Positions 10,481 through 20,344 of a stretch of 64,000 nucleotides of DNA are shown one piece after another. This stretch comes from Clostridium sp. GTDB taxonomy: Bacteria; Bacillota_I; Bacilli_A; RF39; UBA660. Positions within the stretch are counted from its first letter, which is position 1, and every line of letters begins with the position of its first letter. Below the pieces are notes generated by a model. The model saw only the letters and a program-made list of their open reading frames with translations, ran no database searches and was not told the DNA's origin. Location of the stretch: contig CP091739.1 of NCBI GenBank assembly GCA_022010095.1, positions 124,001 through 188,000 on the forward strand, given 5' to 3'. A program made the position numbers and the translations under genes.

Positions 10481-10984
10481 ATGAAAAAAAAGATGGATTC
10501 ATATTTATAGAAAGTGTAACAGTTTTAATAGTGGTCGCACTTGCACTCGCAATGTCACTATCAAGTTATGACTTATTAGAAAGCAAATCTAAAGAAAGAA
10601 AATACTATGATGTCGCAAGTGATAAATATCTATTATGGACAATAAATGAACTAGGCAATAAAACAGGCTCAAGTTATCAAAATGACATGATTGCTTCTAA
10701 AGACAACTGCACAAGTACAACAATGGGATCAGTACTAAGTAACTGTACCAAAGTATTTAAAGATACTGATTTAATATATTTTTATAAAGATAAACAATGT
10801 GGAAGATGCATTAAAAACAAAAGATTCAAGTGGAAACTATAATACAAAAAAATATGATAATGGAACACTAGAATATTTAAAAACATTAAAGAAATTAGAT
10901 GATGATACAGGATTACCAATAAATTATATAGTTGGTGTATTCTATAGAAAAGGAAAATATTATTATGCATCTATAATGCTATAA
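10481..10984 (+). CDS. Pseudopilin-like protein, one frameshift
   Basis: The ATG is two bases after the previous stop. The N terminus, MKKKDGFIFIESVTVLIVV, has the class III signal pattern: a basic leader, Gly at -1, Phe at +1, Glu at +5 and then a hydrophobic helix that would both anchor the protein and pack it into a pilus core. The mature part has two cysteine sites (DNCTST, SNCTKVF) and ends YYASIML. A shift near 10794 divides it. About 165 residues is usual for a minor pilin. The prepilin peptidase and assembly ATPase are not in the window. Confidence 0.65.
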
Positions 10985-10994
10985 TGGAGGAATC

Positions 10995-12252
10995 ATGAAT
11001 AAGAAAGGATTTACATTAATTGAGTTAATAGTAAGTATAACATTAGTATCAATTATATTAGTATCACTTTTTAGCAACATTAGTAAAACTAAAAGCAAAC
11101 ATATGAAGTAATTGAAGAAGATAGTGATATAAGAATATATAGTGCTTCAATATCAAGACATATAAATAATGATATTATAAATAATAAAAGGTATATCAAG
11201 CGGAACATGTAATGAAGAAGGAACTAAATGTGAATTAAAATTCAAAAAAATGGAGAAGAAAGAACATTAGAAATATATACAACAGATAAAAAAATGCTTA
11301 TATAGAAATAACAGACGAATCAGGTAAAAGAATAGGTAGAAGAAAGACTGATTTGAGTACAATTTCATATACTGATAGTAAAAACAAATAAAAAGAAAAT
11401 TTATACGTACAATAGAGATGGAAAACAGAATGGATTTTAGTGAACCAGATAAACTTACAACATATGGTTATAAATTTATAGGTCTATCATTAGATGAATA
11501 TTCTTATGATAATAAAAAAAGGATAGTACGAAAAAAAAGATGTACTTAATATACTTACAATACATTTAAGTGATGAAGATTATAATATTAAATTATATGG
11601 AACTGATACCATAAATAAAAGTGATAGTCCAATAACTCCTGAACCAGTAAATCCACCTGTGTCTGGACTTGCCTGTACTACTGGAAACACTTCATTAACT
11701 CAGGGTACTAAATTTACAAAAGGTTCATATGTATATAGTTATAAACAAGAAGGTCTTTGGACAAGAATGCAAGGTAATCAATATAACTGGGTAAATATTA
11801 CTGCTGATGGCTGGGGCGTAAAACTCGTAAATAGGTCTTCAACTTCACCAATCACCGATGAAATATGTGCGACGATAGATGGAAAACCAATTGTATCTAC
11901 TTCACATATGTATATTAATTCAAAAGCAACTTCTATTGATGTAAGCAGCTTAAAATCAAGTAACGTTGTTAGTATGAGTAGTATGTTTGAAGGTGCTGCT
12001 GCCACTACAATAACTGGACTTGATAAACTTGATACAAGTAATGTTACTAATATGTCTTCGACATTTTATGCCACAAAGGTTTCTATTCTTGATTTAAGCA
12101 GTTTTAATACAAGTAAGGTAACAAATATGAATTATATTTTTGGTAATGCAAGTGCTACTATAGGATATGCTAGAAATAGTAGTGAAGTAAGTAAATTTAA
12201 TGCACTTAGTCCATCATATAAGCCTTCAACATTAACATTTAAATTAAAGTAA
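10995..12252 (+). CDS. Prepilin-like N terminus joined to a BspA-type (DUF285) repeat ectodomain, frameshifted
   Basis: After GGAGGAATC the product starts MNKKGFTLIELIVSITLV, a textbook prepilin leader with Gly-1, Phe+1 and Glu+5. Corrected text stays open through NDIIN, KLTTYGYKFIGLSLDEY and SPITPEPVNPPVSG (a Pro-rich linker) into a domain with DTSNVTNMSSTFYATK and FNTSKVTNMNYIF, the repeat unit of BspA/DUF285 leucine-rich surface proteins. The last clean piece starts at 11659. At about 415 residues it is far larger than a normal minor pilin and probably a pilus-tip or surface adhesin. Shifts near 11100, 11185, 11245, 11290, 11385, 11440 and 11525. It could instead be two genes if the linker region holds an unseen stop, but the same correction pattern as elsewhere makes one gene more likely. 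Confidence 0.55.
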
Positions 12253-13169
12253 TTAAATACATAATAAACGTACCTATAATAGAAAATATTAATTTAACGA
12301 TTAATATTTTTTTAATATTTATTTTATATTTACTTAGTATAGTAAAAACTTTGAAATAATATAGATAGACTACTAAAACATAAAAATAAGAGTTGTTAAA
12401 AAGAAACTTTATATTGATACTACTACTTATATCACTTATCTTAATAACACCACTAGTTAGTTCTAAAATACCACTAAAAAAATACCAATCATATATGAAT
12501 TAATATTTATATATTTAAGAATCAAATTAATAATAATAGTAAATATAATAAGAGTTCCAAGAATGATAAATGAAGTATTAATACCTTTTTATTATAGAAC
12601 TAGAAATAACATCAAAAAAATATTAGAATTATTATTAATAACAACATCACTATCAATATTATCATTCTTATTTCTTAAAAAAATATTCCAATTAAAAATA
12701 TTATTTATTAGGCATATTAAATATAGATATAATCCAAATCTATAACTACCATATAAACTTATTCCAATTGTTCCAATAACAAAAAGCAATAGATGGAAAA
12801 ATATGTATAACAAAAGCAAATTAGAAGCATCATTTAAACTAATTTCATTATTATCAAGCATATTCTTAATGTATATTGCATTTCCTGGATGACTAGTAAA
12901 TAAACATAGTAAAAATATACTACTAGACTTACTACTAATATTAAATATTTTTGATATAAATGCACCAATATTATCTTTTTAAGAATAAATGATAATTATA
13001 ATAATATAATATATCACTAAGTATAATAAATGGAAAAATACTCACAAAAAAACCTTATTAAAAAAAATATAATTGATGCATTCTTTACAGAAGCAATAAC
13101 AATATCAATATTAATAATAAATATAATAAAAAAATTATAGTAAGTATAACATATTTAAATTTTTTTCAT
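12239..13169 (-). CDS. ylbJ: Sporulation integral membrane protein YlbJ-like, frameshifted
   Basis: Read on the minus strand from an ATG at 13169 with an AAGGAAA ribosome site. Corrected text has ASVKNASIIFFNKVFVSIF, FPFIILSDIL, LLCLFTSHPGNAIYIKNML, ISLNDASNLLLLYIF, LLLFVIGTIGISLYGS and FLSGILELTSGVIK. These line up in order with YlbJ, a polytopic protein with nucleoside-recognition Gate domains, required for late spore maturation in Bacillus, where its mother-cell function is still not defined. The neighbouring ylbL gene supports it, since ylbJ and ylbL are close in Bacillus. About 310 residues versus roughly 400 in B. subtilis. Its 3' end overlaps the pilin-like gene by 14 bases, tail to tail. 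Confidence 0.7.
12284..12313. terminator. Hairpin at the convergent gene ends
   Basis: AAATATTAAT and ATTAATATTT pair around a six-base loop and are followed by T residues on the plus strand. It could terminate the pilin-like operon, but it also lies inside the predicted 3' end of ylbJ on the other strand. Confidence 0.45.
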
Positions 13170-13216
13170 TTAATTTCCTTATATGTGATATACTATTAAT
13201 AATGGGAGAAAAAAAT

Positions 13217-14263
13217 ATGATAAAAAAAGATATTAAATTATATAAAAAAATGATATAAAAAAATAATTATAAATCTTATATAGTACTTATATTAATAATT
13301 TCAACTTTTTTTATAAAGTTAGATTATAATGTATATTCACCAGGTGGACTTATTAATTTAAATGATAGAATTGAAACTAATAATAGATACACAGAAGAAG
13401 GTAGTTTCAATTTAACGTATGTTACATCAAGAAGTGGAATATTACCAGTAGTGCTTCTTTCTTATGTGATACCTTCATGGGACTTAGTACCAGCAAGTGA
13501 AGTTAAAGTTGATAATGAAAGTATGGATGAAGTTAATCTTCGTAATAAGATATATTTAGAAGAAACAAGTTATAATGCTATTATTGCTGCATATGAAGAA
13601 GCAAATAAACCATATATAGTTAATAGTGTTGATTTAAAAAGTAACGTACATTGTTGATAAAGATAATAATGATCTAAAAAGTAGGAGATACTATAAAAAG
13701 AAATTAATGGTGTTAAAATAGATAGTTATGAAACATTAAAACAAGAAAAAAAGAAAAAAATATAATGAAAATGATAGATTAAATATAAAAAGTACTTAGA
13801 AATAATAAAGAAAAAAAGATTGTTATGCAATATTAAAGAAAGATAAAAAAATGGTGATTTAACAATTGGTATATATCTAGCAGTACTTAAAAAAATGTAT
13901 CTACCAAAAGAAGAAGTAACATATGTATTTAAAAAAAATAATGAAAGTGGTTCATCAAGAGGTCTTATGTGTGCTCTTGAAATATATAATAGAATTACTG
14001 ACTATGACATCACTAAAGGAGACATTATCGCTGGAACTGGTAGTATAGAAGCAGATGGAACTGTAGGCGATATAGATGGAGTTAAATATAAACTAAAAGG
14101 TGCTGTTAAAAATAAAGCAAAAGTATTTATCGTACCAAGTGGTAACTATGAAGAAGCATTAAAAATTAAAAAGAAAAAAAACAATTATGATATTGAACTT
14201 ATCAAAGCAGACAATCTTCATAATGTAATAGAAATTTTTAAAAAAATAGGTAGTGTATTATAA
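13217..14263 (+). CDS. ylbL: PDZ-domain Lon-like protease YlbL/SepM, frameshifted
   Basis: Membrane-anchored serine protease. One hydrophobic segment (YIVLILIISTFF) is followed by YVYSPGG-like text, then VTSRSGILPVVLLSYVIPSWDLVP as the family's typical N-terminal part, a PDZ half with VGDTIKEINGVKIDS and a C-terminal S16 protease domain with the serine in SGSSRGLMCALEIY and the lysine in DGVKYKLKGAV. IAGTGSIEADGTVGDIDG is also diagnostic. In streptococci SepM trims a competence peptide; in Bacillus YlbL is a DNA-damage checkpoint recovery protease. Shifts fall near 13255, 13655, 13690, 13755, 13815 and 13850; clean from 13895. Confidence 0.82.
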
Positions 14264-14303
14264 ATATTCCTCGTATATAAATAATAGGGGGAATATTTTT
14301 TTC
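14261..14303 (+). terminator. Rho-independent terminator after ylbL
   Basis: AATATTCC (14263) and GGAATATT (14290) pair and are followed by a run of T. The radC ATG starts directly behind it, so readthrough or a promoter within the loop region would be needed for radC. Confidence 0.65.
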
Positions 14304-15005
14304 ATGATAAAAAGACATAATCAAAAAGTGAAAGACCAAGAGAAAGATTATTAAACGCAGGAGCATCTTCTTTATCAAATGAAGAATTACTTTCAATAAT
14401 ATTAAAAAAACAGGTACTAAAAAAATATATCAGTAAAAAGATTTATCAAGAACATTATTAAAAAGAAATACATGATATAACTAATTTAAGAGATATTACA
14501 TATAATAAACTTATTAAAAATTAAAAGGAATAGGCAGTGTAAAAAGCAATAGAACTATTAGCTTCTTTAGAACTTGGAAAACGAGTTTATTACACAAACA
14601 TAAAAGATAAAATAAAACTTAATAATTCAACACTTATATTCGATACATTTAAAGACTTATTCATAAATGAAACACAAGAAAACTTTTATGCTCTATATCT
14701 TAATCCTAAAATGGAATTAATATCTTATAAATTATTATTTAAAAGGTACTATTAATACATCTGTAGTTCATCCAAGAGAAATATTTAAACATGCATTTTT
14801 AGAAAGTGCTCACTCAATAATAGTGATACATAACCATCCATCAAATAACACGACACCATCAAATGAAGATATAGACCTTACTAATAAACTATTTGAAATA
14901 GGAAGTATTATGGCTATACCACTTCTTGATCATATAATAATTGGTAAAGATAACTATTATAGTTTCTATGAAAATATGCATAAAAAAAGAATAAACATTA
15001 TATAA
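14304..15005 (+). CDS. radC: RadC/MPN-domain protein, frameshifted
   Basis: Corrected N-terminal text is PRERLLNAGASSLSNEELLSII, a helix-hairpin-helix part with LKGIGSVKAIELLASLELG follows, and the JAB/MPN+ metal-binding motif HNHPSNNTTPSNEDIDLT sits near 14830. The family usually has HNHPSGDPxPSxxD; here the Gly after Ser is Asn. The C terminus LLDHIIIGKDNYYSF is typical. RadC was named for DNA repair but its biochemical role is unsettled; the MPN+ residues suggest a metallohydrolase. Shifts near 14325, 14405, 14460, 14520, 14545 and 14740. In Bacillus radC (ysxA) lies just upstream of the mre/min genes, close to spoIVFA, so its position beside spoIVFA here is expected. Confidence 0.85.
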
Positions 15006-15011
15006 TTTAAT

Positions 15012-15577
15012 ATGACATACGAAGAATATAAAAAAATAATAAAAAAAGAAACAGGCAGTAAAAAGTATATTTAAAACATTCATGAGTAAACTATTTACAA
15101 TAGTTATTTTTTTACAATGTTAGTTGTTATTATAAGTAATTATTCACCTAAATTTAGAGATTTCGTTACTAATAAAGTATTAAATAGTACGATAGATTTT
15201 TAGCTTTATAAATAAGTTTATGAATAAGACAACAGATGTATTTAAAAAAATAATGATACAAGAAAAAGTATTTAAAGAAGAAACAAAAGCATGAAAAAAA
15301 TATAAAGATGGTATTAAATATATGGTAGGTGAAAGTGAAAAATATATATCTAAAAAGATAGTGGAATAGTTACATTCATAGGTAATAAAGATGGTTATAA
15401 CAATACAATAATAATTCAACAAAGCAATGGTTATTATGCTTGGTATGGAAATGTAAAAGAATCAGTTAAACTTTATGACTATATTGAATCTGGTGAAATA
15501 ATAGGTACAGCTGATAGTGAATATTATTATGTTCTTTTTAAAAAGACAATAAACCAGTTAATATAGATGAAAATTAA
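15012..15577 (+). CDS. spoIVFA: SpoIVFA-like regulator of sigma-K processing, frameshifted
   Basis: The N-terminal part has one membrane segment (KLFTIVIFFTMLVVIISNY) after a short cytoplasmic stretch. The C-terminal half is an M23-like domain without catalytic residues: SGIVTFIGNKDGYNNTIII, QQSNGYYAWYGNV, VKLYDYIESGEIIGTAD and YYYVLFKKDNKPVNIDE. This order matches SpoIVFA, which holds SpoIVFB inactive in the outer forespore membrane until a signal arrives from the forespore. The stop overlaps the spoIVFB start (ATG at 15567). Shifts near 15050, 15115, 15200, 15290, 15350 and 15540. Confidence 0.82.
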
Positions 15578-16304
15578 TATACATAATACAACATATATAT
15601 TCATTTTTATCATTTTTTTAAGTGGATATTTTGAATATGTATATCTTTTTTTATTGATAATATTTATTCATGAAAGTGGACACTATATCTTTAGTAAAAA
15701 TAGTAAACTTTAAATATAGTGAAATAGTAATATATCCATTTGGTGGTATAACTAATTATAATGAAGACTTAAATGTAAGCGTAAATAAAGAACTTTTTTT
15801 ACTTTAATAGGTGGTATCACATTTCAATTATGTTTTTGTTTATTTAATACTCATTCTATATCAAAATAACTATGTAACATATCATACCTATAATATAATT
15901 AATAATATAAATAAATTACTCGTATCATATAATTTTTCTTCCAATACTTCCACTTGATGGAGGAAAACTACTAAATATCATACTCGATAAAATATTTCCA
16001 TATAAACTTTCATTTAAAATATCAATAATAATTTCAATCATTTTTTTACTATAATATTTTTTTATTATCAAAAAGAACATATTTAGGATTACTTTTTTAA
16101 CATTATTTTTTTAATAAAATGTATCATCTTAGAAATAAATAATCTAAAAATACAAATATAATAAATTCTTATTAGAAAGATATCTAAATAATTACAATTT
16201 CAAAAAGATAAAAAAATAATTAAGAATATAAATAATTTAAAAAGAGATAATTATCACATAATAAATAATATGTTAGAGAAGAAATACTTAAAGAAATTAT
16301 TTGA
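15567..16304 (+). CDS. spoIVFB: SpoIVFB-like site-2 metalloprotease, frameshifted
   Basis: Intramembrane zinc protease that cuts pro-sigma-K during sporulation. The HExxH motif is seen as FIHESGHYIFSK (about 15670), followed by YPFGGITNYNEDLN; the second metal-binding site appears as LPILPLDGGKLLNI near 15945. Hydrophobic segments flank both. The corrected C-terminal part contains KRDNYHIINN, matching the SpoIVFB tail. Start overlaps spoIVFA. Shifts near 15700, 15800, 15865, 15940, 16045 and later. Followed by rplU-prp-rpmA exactly as in Bacillus subtilis, which makes the assignment firm despite the broken frame. Confidence 0.85.
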
Positions 16305-16329
16305 CAGAACTACGTATTTATGCTAAAAT
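16301..16329 (+). promoter_or_regulatory. Promoter of the rplU operon
   Basis: TTGACA (16301) and TAAAAT (16324) are separated by exactly 17 bases. The -35 box overlaps the predicted end of spoIVFB. Confidence 0.85.
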
Positions 16330-16335
16330 ATCCAT

Positions 16336-16430
16336 GTTTGTAGAAATCTTTCTCTACAACCGCATTGAAAAGGTTATTTAAAAGATGAAAAATTCTTACC
16401 TTAAGAGCGAGTCTTATTGAAGGAGGAATA
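16336..16430 (+). ncRNA. Candidate ribosomal protein L21 leader
   Basis: About 95 bases separate the promoter from rplU. They hold a short stem, TTGTAGA with TCTACAA (16336-16360), followed by a conserved-looking segment ending ACCTTAAGAGCGAGTCTTAT before GAAGGAGG. Firmicutes rplU operons have a known L21 leader thought to bind a ribosomal protein for feedback control. I call this by position and folding potential only; I could not compare it with a covariance model. Confidence 0.5.
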
Positions 16431-16432
16431 AA

Positions 16433-16731
16433 ATGAAAGCAATATTCGTAACTGGTGGAAAACAATATATGGTTGAAGAAGGACAAGAACTATATGTTGA
16501 AAACTAGACAATGAAGTAGAATCAGAAGTTGTTTTTGATGAAGTTTTATATGTTGATGGTAAGGTAGGAACTCCTACTGTTAAGGGTGCTAAAGTTGTTG
16601 CTAAAGTATTAAAACATGGTAAACAAAAGAAAGTACTTGTGTTTAAATATAAACCAAAGAAAAAATATAGAAAAACTCAAGGACATAGACAACCTTATAC
16701 TAAAATTCTTATCAAATCTATTACTAAGTAA
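16433..16731 (+). CDS. rplU: 50S ribosomal protein L21
   Basis: The product starts [18 protein letters not shown] and, after one shift near 16505, continues with [37 protein letters not shown] and the rRNA-binding tail [18 protein letters not shown], ending SITK. It binds 23S rRNA near domain I and contacts L20. Length about 99 residues is normal. An AAGGAGG site lies eight bases before the ATG. The stop overlaps the prp start (TAATG). Confidence 0.95.
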
Positions 16732-17045
16732 TGATTAAAGTAAGAATTACTAAAAAGAATAATGTTATCGAAAGTATTCATTGTAATGGTCATGCGAATT
16801 ATTCAAGAGATGGAAAAGATATAGTTTGTGCATCTTTTAGTACTATGATTATTACTACTATAAATGCAATACTTGAGTTTGACAAAGATGCTATTAGTTA
16901 TACTGATACTAATGATTTAGAAATTATTAATATCAAGAAAGATAATATAACAAATGGCTTACTTAACAATTTAGTTCAAATGATGAAGGAACTAAAAGAA
17001 AATTATGATAAAAATATTAAAGTTAAGGAGGAAAACCATGTTTAA
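16731..17045 (+). CDS. prp: Ribosomal-processing cysteine protease Prp (YsxB)
   Basis: An intact 104-residue frame beginning [16 protein letters not shown]. It carries the catalytic dyad His and Cys in [21 protein letters not shown], here split as GHANYS and IVCASFS. Prp removes the N-terminal extension of L27 in Firmicutes, which is needed for ribosome assembly. Its place between rplU and rpmA is invariant in this group. The end overlaps the rpmA start by eight bases. Confidence 0.93.
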   Translation: MIKVRITKKNNVIESIHCNGHANYSRDGKDIVCASFSTMIITTINAILEFDKDAISYTDTNDLEIINIKKDNITNGLLNNLVQMMKELKENYDKNIKVKEENHV

Positions 17046-17325
17046 AATGAAGTTAAATATACAATTATTCGCATCTAAAAAAGGTGTTGGTTCTACAAAG
17101 AATGGTAGAGATTCTGCTGGTCGTAGATTAGGTGCTAAGTTAAGCGACGGACAAGTTGCTAAAGCTGGCGCAATAATTTATCGTCAAAGAGGAACTAAAA
17201 TTTATCCAGGTAACAATGTAGGAATGGGTAAAAGATCATACTTTATATGCTAAAGTTAGCGGAAATGTAAAGTTTGAAAGAAAAGGAAAAAGACTAAAAA
17301 ACAAGTTAGTGTTTATGAGAACTAG
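17038..17325 (+). CDS. rpmA: 50S ribosomal protein L27 with cleavable N-terminal extension
   Basis: A strong AAGGAGG inside the end of prp sets the start at 17038. The first residues, [18 protein letters not shown], contain the Prp site (LQLFA-type before SKKG), so the mature protein should begin at SKKG. The body has [14 protein letters not shown] and [21 protein letters not shown]27 reaches into the peptidyl transferase centre with its mature N terminus. One shift near 17240 breaks the frame; the corrected tail ends QVSVYEN. Confidence 0.94.
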
Positions 17326-17347
17326 TAATAGTTCTTTTTCTTTTTGC
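17316..17347 (+). terminator. Terminator after rpmA
   Basis: GAACTA and TAGTTC pair around a short loop, followed by TTTTTCTTTTT. The hairpin includes the rpmA stop. A related T-tract block recurs after the next gene (18748-18780). Confidence 0.7.
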
Positions 17348-17361
17348 ATAAAAAAATGATA

Positions 17362-17390
17362 TATAATACTACTTAAAAGGTGATTTTTTT
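17362..17390 (+). promoter_or_regulatory. -10 box and ribosome site before the first paralog
   Basis: TATAAT (17362) with no clear -35 box is followed by AAAAGGTGATT and the ATG at 17391. The same arrangement (TATAAT, CACTCAAAGGTGATT) precedes the second paralog at 18794-18818. A sporulation sigma factor could use such a site, but I cannot tell. Confidence 0.45.
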
Positions 17391-18750
17391 ATGTTATATA
17401 AAGGAAGAGTAATACCAAAGAAAGCAATAAAACCAGTAGATGTAAGACTAGTATATCGTTATGGCACATTTTTCAACAAAAATAAATGATAAAGATTTTG
17501 CTAATATAGATAGTGAAGATCGAAATATATTAACAGATTATTTAAAATCTTTATCCAATAAAATAACTGAATATGAAACATTTCAAATTGATGATGAAGA
17601 AATAATCAAAATATTAAATAAAGAATATTCTAATACACAACATTATTATAGTGCCAATAGTACTTATGAAGAAATAATATATGAAAGAGTAGAAGATCAA
17701 GAAGGAAATGTATACGCCAAAGAATTATTAACTGGTTCTCTATTTCCAATCGAATGTGATGGAACTATTGAAACAAAGGTGTACACTATTAAAAGATTAG
17801 TAACCAATGGAAGCATTGCTGATTATTGTGATCTTGCTATTTCTTCAGATTCTAATCATGTTAATTATGCTAGAATAGAAAAAATTGTTACTGATTATAA
17901 AATTGCTTCACCAAAAGATGTGGAAGATTATAAAACACAATTTGATGGTGGATTTAGACTTCAAAAAGCAAAAGAAAAATTTTTAAGAAAAATAAGAGAA
18001 GATTCCATGTCAAATACTCTTGATAGTGAAGTAGAAGTGTATCCTATTAAGCCTAAAAAAAGAAAGAAAAAAAGAAAAAGAGAAATTCAAAATATTACTA
18101 CAAAATGTATGGAAAACATTGAATATTTAATACAAAAACTAAAAAAAGTTAATCCAGCAAAAGCAAAAGAATTTAGTGAAGAATATGATCATGCATTAAA
18201 TATAGAAGATATTATGCAAAATAAAATGGTATCGGAAGCAACATTAATCGCATTAGAAGCAAAACTTGAGTTTGAATTAATGTTTTCAAAAGGAGAAAAT
18301 ACATCTTTAGCAGATAAAATAGAAGATTTAAAAAGAGAATATTTATCACATTTTTGTGAGTGAAACGCAAAAATAAAAACATCAATAACGCTTGATGATT
18401 TAGATAAACTAATGGAACTATTCTTAAAAAAACAAAAAGATAGCTATAGTATTTTTAGAACAAAGAAAAAAATATTAAGAAACTTTGCTAGTCTTTATGC
18501 TTTAGAAGTTAAAAGAAAATGAAAGCGAAGTAACTGTTGAAAGACTACAAGATAGCTATTTTTGAAGATTTAAAAAAAATCTATATTATTATTTATAAAT
18601 GCTTTAGTAGAAAGTGGATATGTTAAAGATAATATAATAACAGAGCTGACAGATACTGAAAATACAGAAGAAATACTAAATTTAATTAAAAACTTAGAAT
18701 TTAAGAAAATGTCATTAAAAGATGCAAAAGGACTTGAATTAGTTATGTAG
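17391..18750 (+). CDS. Unknown protein, first of two tandem paralogs, frameshifted
   Basis: Starts MLYKGRVIPKKAIKPVD; after a shift near 17460 a clean frame runs to 18363. Recognisable blocks are YERVEDQEGNVYAKELLTG with SLFPIE (about residue 95), a strongly basic patch PKKRKKKRKREIQ (about 220), MENIEYLIQKLKKVNP, YDHALNIEDIMQNKMVSEA, LEAKLEFELMFSKGE, LKREYLSHF and SITLDDLDKLMELFLK, then LRNFASLYALEVKRK. After correction it has about 450 residues, soluble, mostly helical in its second half. No known family comes to mind. The next gene repeats most of these blocks, so they form a real family. Position between rpmA and a coat-protein gene gives no firm hint of function. Confidence 0.55.
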
Positions 18751-18818
18751 TGGACTATAAAAAGTTCTTTTTCTTTTTATTCTAAAATAATATATAATAT
18801 CACTCAAAGGTGATTAAT

Positions 18819-20192
18819 ATGAAGCAATATTTTAAAGGATGTTTAATATCTTGTGCTGATGCTACAGATTATCCTAGTGTAGACGTAGCACTACAAGGAT
18901 ATGGATACAGAATAGTAGAATTGGATGGAAAAAGAATTTCAGATACAGACGTATGTGAAACAATACAAAAGCTTATCCAAAGAAGCACTTAGAACTTTTT
19001 AATAGAAAAAAAGTAAAATAGAAATAACATCTCCACAAACAATCGCATCATTAAATAATGCATTTAAAAGGTGTAAAACTAACTATATATGAAAAATGAT
19101 GTTATATTAGATTTAATGTATGAAAAAAAGTAGAAGATCAAGAAGGAAATATATATGCAAGAGAACTATTGAGTGGAAAAACTATTTCCAATAAGTGATA
19201 AATATACTGAATTTATGAAATATACGATTACTAATATCCCAACATGCCCAAATGCATCAACATTCACAATTAAAATGGATGCAGAATATAGACATCCAAA
19301 CTATGAGAAAATATATTCAGTCATGATGTTTGAAGAAGTAGCTGATAAAAATGATTTAGATGAATATTTAAATAAATACGATAGAATGTTTTTTGGAGAA
19401 TATAAAAAAAACCAAAAAAGAATAGATAGAATAGTATATGAATCAAATAAAAATGTCTTAAGTGAAGAAGTAGAAGTCACTGAAATATCAAAAAATAGAA
19501 AAACTAAAACAGAAAGACAAAGTCAAAATACGCTTACAATAAGCATGGAAAATATAGAATACATGATTAGTAGATTAGAAAGCATTAATCCAGAAAGAAG
19601 TAAATACTATAGTGAAGAATATGAACGTGCATTAAATAGTGTAGATATCATGCAAAATAAAAGAGTATCAGAAACATCAATAATATCACTAGAAGCAAGA
19701 CTAGAATTTGAACTAATGTTTACAAAAAGGAGAAAATACATCTTTAACAGAAAAAAATTAGATGAATTAAAGAAAGAATACTTATCACATTTTTATAGAA
19801 AAAAACACAAGAAAAAAACATCAATAACATTAGATGATTTAGATAAACTAATGGAGTTATTCTTAAAGACAAAAAGATAGCTATAGTATTCTTGAACAAA
19901 GAAAAAAATATTAAGAAATTTTTGCTACTATTTATACACTTGAAGTAAAAAGAAAATATAAAAGAAATAGATTCTAATAGACTAAAAAGATAGTTACTTT
20001 AATGATTTAAAGAAATCAATTATATTATCAATTAAATCATTAATACAAACTGGTTTATTTAAAAGGTAATATACAATTTGAATTAAGCATAGATGAATCT
20101 ATAGAAAATATTTTTAGAATTGATTAGAAGTTTAGAGATAGAAAAAAACACAAGAAGAACCAGAAAACAGCAATCAAAGAACCTTAAAATGA
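18819..20192 (+). CDS. Unknown protein, second tandem paralog, frameshifted
   Basis: Starts MKQYFKGCLISCADATDYP; the N-terminal 70 residues differ from the first copy. From about 19125 the shared blocks return in the same order: VEDQEGNIYARELLSG with KLFPIS, MENIEYMISRLESINP, YERALNSVDIMQNKRVSET, LEARLEFELMFTKR, LKKEYLSHF, SITLDDLDKLMELFLK and IYTLEVKRK. The basic patch of copy one is weaker here (KNRKTKTERQ). Clean frame 19173-19880. The conservation of whole blocks across two diverged copies shows selection on the protein. The last part is much less conserved than the middle. Shifts near 18985, 19095, 19120, 19875, 19920 and later. Confidence 0.55.
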
Positions 20193-20344
20193 GTGAAAAA
20201 AATCACATTTTATACGTAATTCTATGTAAAGTATGTAAAGTAAAATCACATTTTTGTGCTTTTTTTCTCTAAATCTTTTTTAAAAAAACACAAGATATGA
20301 AAAAAACGCATGTTATACTTATGCCATCAAAGGGAGGAAGCATA

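Noticed and set aside
13217..14263. Inactive YlbL because the serine motif reads GSSRG rather than GPSAG
   Set aside because: YlbL-family proteases naturally carry GSSxG at this site, and the catalytic lysine region (YKLKGA) is present.
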